Source of the DNA: Dendrophyllia cribrosa | Taxonomy: Eukaryota; Cnidaria; Anthozoa; Scleractinia; Dendrophylliidae | Reading direction: 5' to 3' | Assembly (NCBI GenBank): GCA_024195265.1 | Contig: JAJLRJ010000009.1 | Location: 36,183,710 to 36,247,709, forward strand | DNA length: 64,000 bases | In this document: in pieces, positions 60,788 to 64,000 of the stretch | Position numbering within the stretch: position 1 is the first letter of the stretch | How the letters are laid out: each line of letters opens with the position of its first letter | Notes under the pieces: generated by a model | The model's input: only the letters and a program-made list of their open reading frames with translations | Told to the model about the DNA's origin: nothing | The model's database searches: none | Translations under genes and position numbers: made by a program

Positions 60788-61029
60788 TTAACGCTCATGC
60801 AAGACTGTTTGCTTATGAACCTTTCTGCTAACTTTGCCGACGTTCTCTTCGTTCTCTTTGTTGTCTCTGCTTTTTTCTCTTTTTTTAACGGTAGGCATCA
60901 ACGCATTTAACGAATGGCTTTCATCGAAAACTGAGTATGCTTTAACCTTTTGAGAGTCAACGGGGAGCATATTACTCTTTTTCTCCCATGGGGCCAATAT
61001 AATGGGCCTTTTCTTTGAAGCTTTGTCAG
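60788..61029 (-). CDS. Terminal exon with KEN-box motif, unknown gene
   Basis: Minus strand: an acceptor (ggctgtttcag) at 61030-61031 is followed by two bases of a split codon and 79 codons to a TAA at 60788-60790. The translation starts ADKASKKRPIILAPWEKK, continues through AYSVFDESHSLNALMP, then a charged stretch with SRDNKENEEN and a basic tail KVSRKVHK. KEN is a degradation signal in many cell-cycle proteins, but one three-residue match is weak evidence. Most of the exon also reads in the duplicate copy with conservative changes. The family is not recognised, and upstream exons are probably at higher coordinates, possibly outside the window. There is no ATG near the start of the open frame, which favours a spliced exon. 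Confidence 0.5.
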
Positions 61030-61591
61030 CTGAAACAGCCGTCTCCAATTGAAACGATCAATGATATGCAGTGAGAATAGTAATTTTTCGCGCGATTTTT
61101 TTTTGTCAGTTATTCTTCCTTTTTTTTTTATTTAAGAACAGTGTTATGATTCAGTTTTAGTTATCACTTGTTGGCACGGAAGAGAACGATTTTCATTAAG
61201 AAAATGATTCATCGCATGTTTTCTACCTTTGTGTGTTATTTGTGACTAATATTACCAATACAGCAAGGTTCAGTGTCTGAAATTAAAACAAAATTAAAAA
61301 CAAATTAAAACAAAAAATTAAAACAAATTAAAACAAATTTTAAATTAAATTTCTGAAATTAAAACAAATTAAACGCTACTTGCGTCGGTGCCTTACTGAT
61401 GACAACTTTCCCCGCTCCCCAATTCAACCGCATGAATTAATCCGTCTCTGATAATAATTTATATTCAAATTGACCAATGTTTATAAGATGAACGGAGGAC
61501 TGTAAAGGAATAAACCTCGTTGACACGTCGGACACGTTCTTCAAGCTAGTACGCTTACGTTACATAACTTAGCCATTGAGAATTTGGTTTA

Positions 61592-61789
61592 ATGAGTGTT
61601 CTAGAAAGAAGAAAGAAAATGACCTTCCAAATGTTTTTGACCGACCCTGGAAGAACCCGGTATAAGAACAACATGGTTTACAAAACATGGTCCACTCCAG
61701 CCTCACTTTCACTCAAAGGTCAGGCCACTAAGCAGACAACTGTAAATTGGGCTATTATCAATCACAGGTGGCCCAAGCTCAAGTTATGA
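61592..61789 (+). other. Short frame at the duplication joint
   Basis: The ATG frame MSVLERRKKMTFQMFLTDPG occurs here and at 63775-63894 (39 codons, with MFLTEPGKTKYD). On the minus strand the same place offers a good acceptor (tttcttctttctag) and donor (gtaagc) around 61545-61605, so it may instead be a small minus-strand exon. Not decided. Confidence 0.25.
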
Positions 61790-61794
61790 GTCAT

Positions 61795-62548
61795 AGAAGA
61801 TTATATTACGTAATAGTGGTCATGGCAAAAATGTAAAAGTTTGTATCCACCGCGGTCAAACGTCCGAGGCGTTTTTGGTTTCATTTAGTGGGATTTTATT
61901 TAATATTAAATGGACATATGGGCAAGGATGTATAAAAAAATTAGTTCACGTTACTATCTTTTAATTTTTCTCAAAATGATGAGCTTTTTTTCGTTGAAAA
62001 CTGACGAAAGCTCTTTGCGCCTGACCAAAATTATATGTTGGCAACTCAAGAATGGCGCCGACAATTCTGCAGTTCACGGGTTTCAAACGCTTAAAACTTT
62101 TTTAGTAAACTTTCAAAACGTTTGGTTAATTGATAGTGTATTGGCAATATATCAAACTTTAAACAGTGAAAATGACAACCTTAACTAGTTTTAAGTACTT
62201 TGTTTAACTTCTGCAAATTTCTCTCGTTTGACCGCGGTTAAGAGTTTGTATGGGAATATTTACGATATATTTTAGGAAACAGAAAAACGAAAAAATTCTT
62301 GATAAAATACCTTATCTTACTTCTATGGTGTCGTACTTGCTGTCTGCGCCCTTTAAATTTGCTGATTTGAGGCGATTCTAGCGAGTTTTCACTCCAAAGG
62401 TTAGACAGCAAGAACTACACCATGGAAGTTAGGTAAGGTATTTTTATTAAGAATTTTCTTGTATTTCTGTTTCCTGAAACATATCGTAAATATTCCCATA
62501 CAAACTCTTTAATTTTCGCCATGACCACTATTACGTAATATAAACTTC
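61795..62548. mobile_element. Foldback element, copy 2, interrupted
   Basis: The same foldback as 59948-60290, split in its left arm by a 390-bp insertion. Confidence 0.75.
61849..62238. mobile_element. 390-bp insertion, ACCGCGGTCAAACG ends
   Basis: Inverted ends accgcggtcaaacg / cgtttgaccgcggt. A near-duplicate of 13 bp (taaaagtttgtat and taagagtttgtat) flanks it, with two extra C on the left. It is absent from the matching site in copy 1. It has a 92-codon frame (61910-62188) of unknown nature. Confidence 0.7.
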
Positions 62549-62980
62549 AACGACTCACAAATTGAGCTTGGGCCGCCTGTGTTGTCGATAAGCACTTTGT
62601 GTGCCACCTGTTTACCGACAACTACGACTTTACTTTTCGCTTGAATGGCAGACGTATAATGTGCTCAATTTATGAAAGAAAAAAGACGGAAGGAGATACT
62701 CAAAAGTTATTACTTCATTTTATAGTTCACAACTCAAACGCTTTTTGGATTGAGTGACAACGTGTCACGTATCATGCTCCAAAACATTTAAACTGCCAAG
62801 CACAACATAACGGGAGAACTCCCCAAGGAAACAACAGCTTCAAATTTGAAAGCCAGAATTATTTTCAGTAAAGTTGTAGCCACAACGGCTGCTATTTTTT
62901 TTCTAGTAATCTTAATTATAACCATAATTGATTCAATGAAACTTTTTTTGGCAAACAAATTTACTAAATTAAACACTGAC

Positions 62981-63270
62981 TTATAACGCACATTCAGGAA
63001 CTGCTGTCTTATTACTAATTGAACGTAATTTTAGGCTCATGCAAGACTGTTTGCTTATGAACCTTTTTGCTACTTTGCCGACGTACTCTTCGTTCTCTTT
63101 GTTGTCTCTGCTTTTTTCTTTTTTTTTAACGGTGGGCATCAACGCATTTAACGAATGGTTTTCATCGAAAACTGAGTATGCTTTAACCTTTTGAGCGTCA
63201 ACGGGGAGCATATTACTCTTTTTCTCCTACTGATGGGGCCAATATAATGGGCTTAATTTCTTTGAAGCTT
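62981..63270 (-). pseudogene. Duplicate of the KEN exon, broken
   Basis: It aligns with 60788-61029. A 2-base and a 4-base insertion near the start alter the APWEKK region and create a TAG before EKKSNMLP. The centre AYSVFDENHSLNALMP and DNKENEE are kept. Near the C-terminus a frame change replaces the tail. It looks like a decaying copy, unless an alternative splice site after the stop is used. Confidence 0.6.
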
Positions 63271-64000
63271 TGTCAGCTGAAACAGCCGTCTCCAATTGAA
63301 ACGATCAATTATATGCAGTGTGAATAGTAATTTTTCGCACGTTATTTTTTCAGTTTTTCTTCCGTTTTTCTTTTTAAATTTAAGAACAGTGTTATGATTT
63401 AGTTTTAGTTATCACTTGTTGGCACGGAAAAGAACGATTTTCATCAAGAAAATGATTCATCGCATGTTTTCTACCTTTGTGTGTTATTGTGACTAATATT
63501 ACCGATACAGCAAGGTTCAGTGTCTGTTGTGAAAGACAGCAATCACAATTTGAAACAAATTAAACGCCACTTGCCTTACTGATGACAACTTTCCCCGCTC
63601 CCCAATTCAACCGCATGAATTAATCCGTCTCAGACAATAATTTATATTAAAATCAACCAATGTTTATAAGATTAACGGAGGACTGTAAAGGAACAAACCT
63701 CATTGACACGTCGGACACGTTCCTCAAGCTAGTACGCTTACGTTACATAACTTAGCCATTTAGAATTTGGTTTAATGAGTGTTCTAGAAAGAAGAAAGAA
63801 AATAATCTTTCAAATGTTTCTGACCGAGCCTGGTAAAACGAAATACGACCTTTCGAACAGAGCGCGCCGTTTAGATAAGAAACTTAAATTTTAAGTGTTC
63901 CTTACAAGTGTTATAATTACGCAAAGACGGACGCTGATGCCGACATGTATTCGTCGTTGGTCGCTAACTCCGTTTTCAACGCCTACTTATCTTATACTGC

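Larger units (their letters stand above)
59470..63870. repeat. Tandem segmental duplication, unit ~2.2 kb
   Basis: Copy 1 (about 59470-61675) and copy 2 (about 61676-63870) align throughout: tggtccactccagcctcac at 59481 and 61688, the foldback element, the minus-strand KEN exon, and atgagtgttctagaaagaag at 61592 and 63776. Each copy has gained its own separate insertion (59546-59895 in copy 1; 61849-62238 in copy 2). Confidence 0.9.

Noticed and set aside
1..64000. CRISPR arrays, bacterial operons, riboswitches, rRNA genes
   Set aside because: Repeats here are transposon-like or microsatellite. There is no regular repeat-spacer array, no Shine-Dalgarno-spaced gene cluster and no rRNA-like sequence.

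Overview
This is eukaryotic, animal-type DNA. Genes are sparse and far apart, coding sequence is split by GT-AG introns, and most of the window is decayed transposons. Class A receptors with an intronless, cnidarian-like look, a VGAT-type transporter, Penelope-like elements, tRNA-derived SINEs and TTAA-flanked MITEs together suggest a cnidarian, most likely an anthozoan such as a stony coral. That assignment is inference; no marker gene proves it.

Three protein genes are well supported. (1) 29335-30648 (+) is an intronless reading frame for a vesicular inhibitory amino-acid transporter-like protein (SLC32/VGAT family). (2) 40534-41454 (+) is an intronless class A GPCR of the MECA-like type (short second extracellular loop without cysteine). 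(3) 53523-57238 (+) is a four-exon class A, neuropeptide-receptor-like GPCR whose exons join in phase into 336 residues. A fourth receptor, 32082-32977 (-), is a dead relative of gene 2, with one stop and three frame changes.

Weaker coding evidence: two phase-compatible exons at 6927-7128 and 9273-9400 (+) that would encode a secreted cysteine-containing protein; single candidate terminal exons at 7836-8003 (-) and 12575-12816 (-); and a lysine-rich terminal exon with a KEN-box motif at 60788-61029 (-), which lies in a 2.2-kb tandem duplication (about 59470-63870) whose second copy is broken.

Layout. 1-5.4 kb: tandem duplications, a hairpin and a 2.26-kb element with inverted ends. 5.7-6.9 kb: nested inverted repeats holding a LINE remnant. 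7-13 kb: candidate exons among repeats. 13-20.2 kb: LINE relics, two piggyBac-type MITEs and nested elements. 22.4-24.7 kb: a large foldback element with arms of about 1 kb. 24.8-28.5 kb: a G-rich repeat, foldbacks and a Penelope-derived insertion with a 14-bp target duplication. 29-31.9 kb: the transporter and MITEs. 32-35 kb: receptor pseudogene, SINEs and a GIY-YIG Penelope-like relic. 35.4-37.9 kb: duplicated minisatellite/microsatellite block with a transposon inside it. 38-44.3 kb: the intronless GPCR and MITEs. 45-53.5 kb: SINEs and MITEs, with about 4 kb in which nothing was recognised. 53.5-57.2 kb: the spliced GPCR. 58.1-59.3 kb: a hAT remnant. 59.5-64 kb: the tandem duplication.

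I see no operon, bacterial system, CRISPR array, rRNA or convincing functional tRNA. The three receptor loci and the transporter suggest signalling functions, but nothing shows that they act together. Splice sites were judged by eye, and percent identities were not computed.
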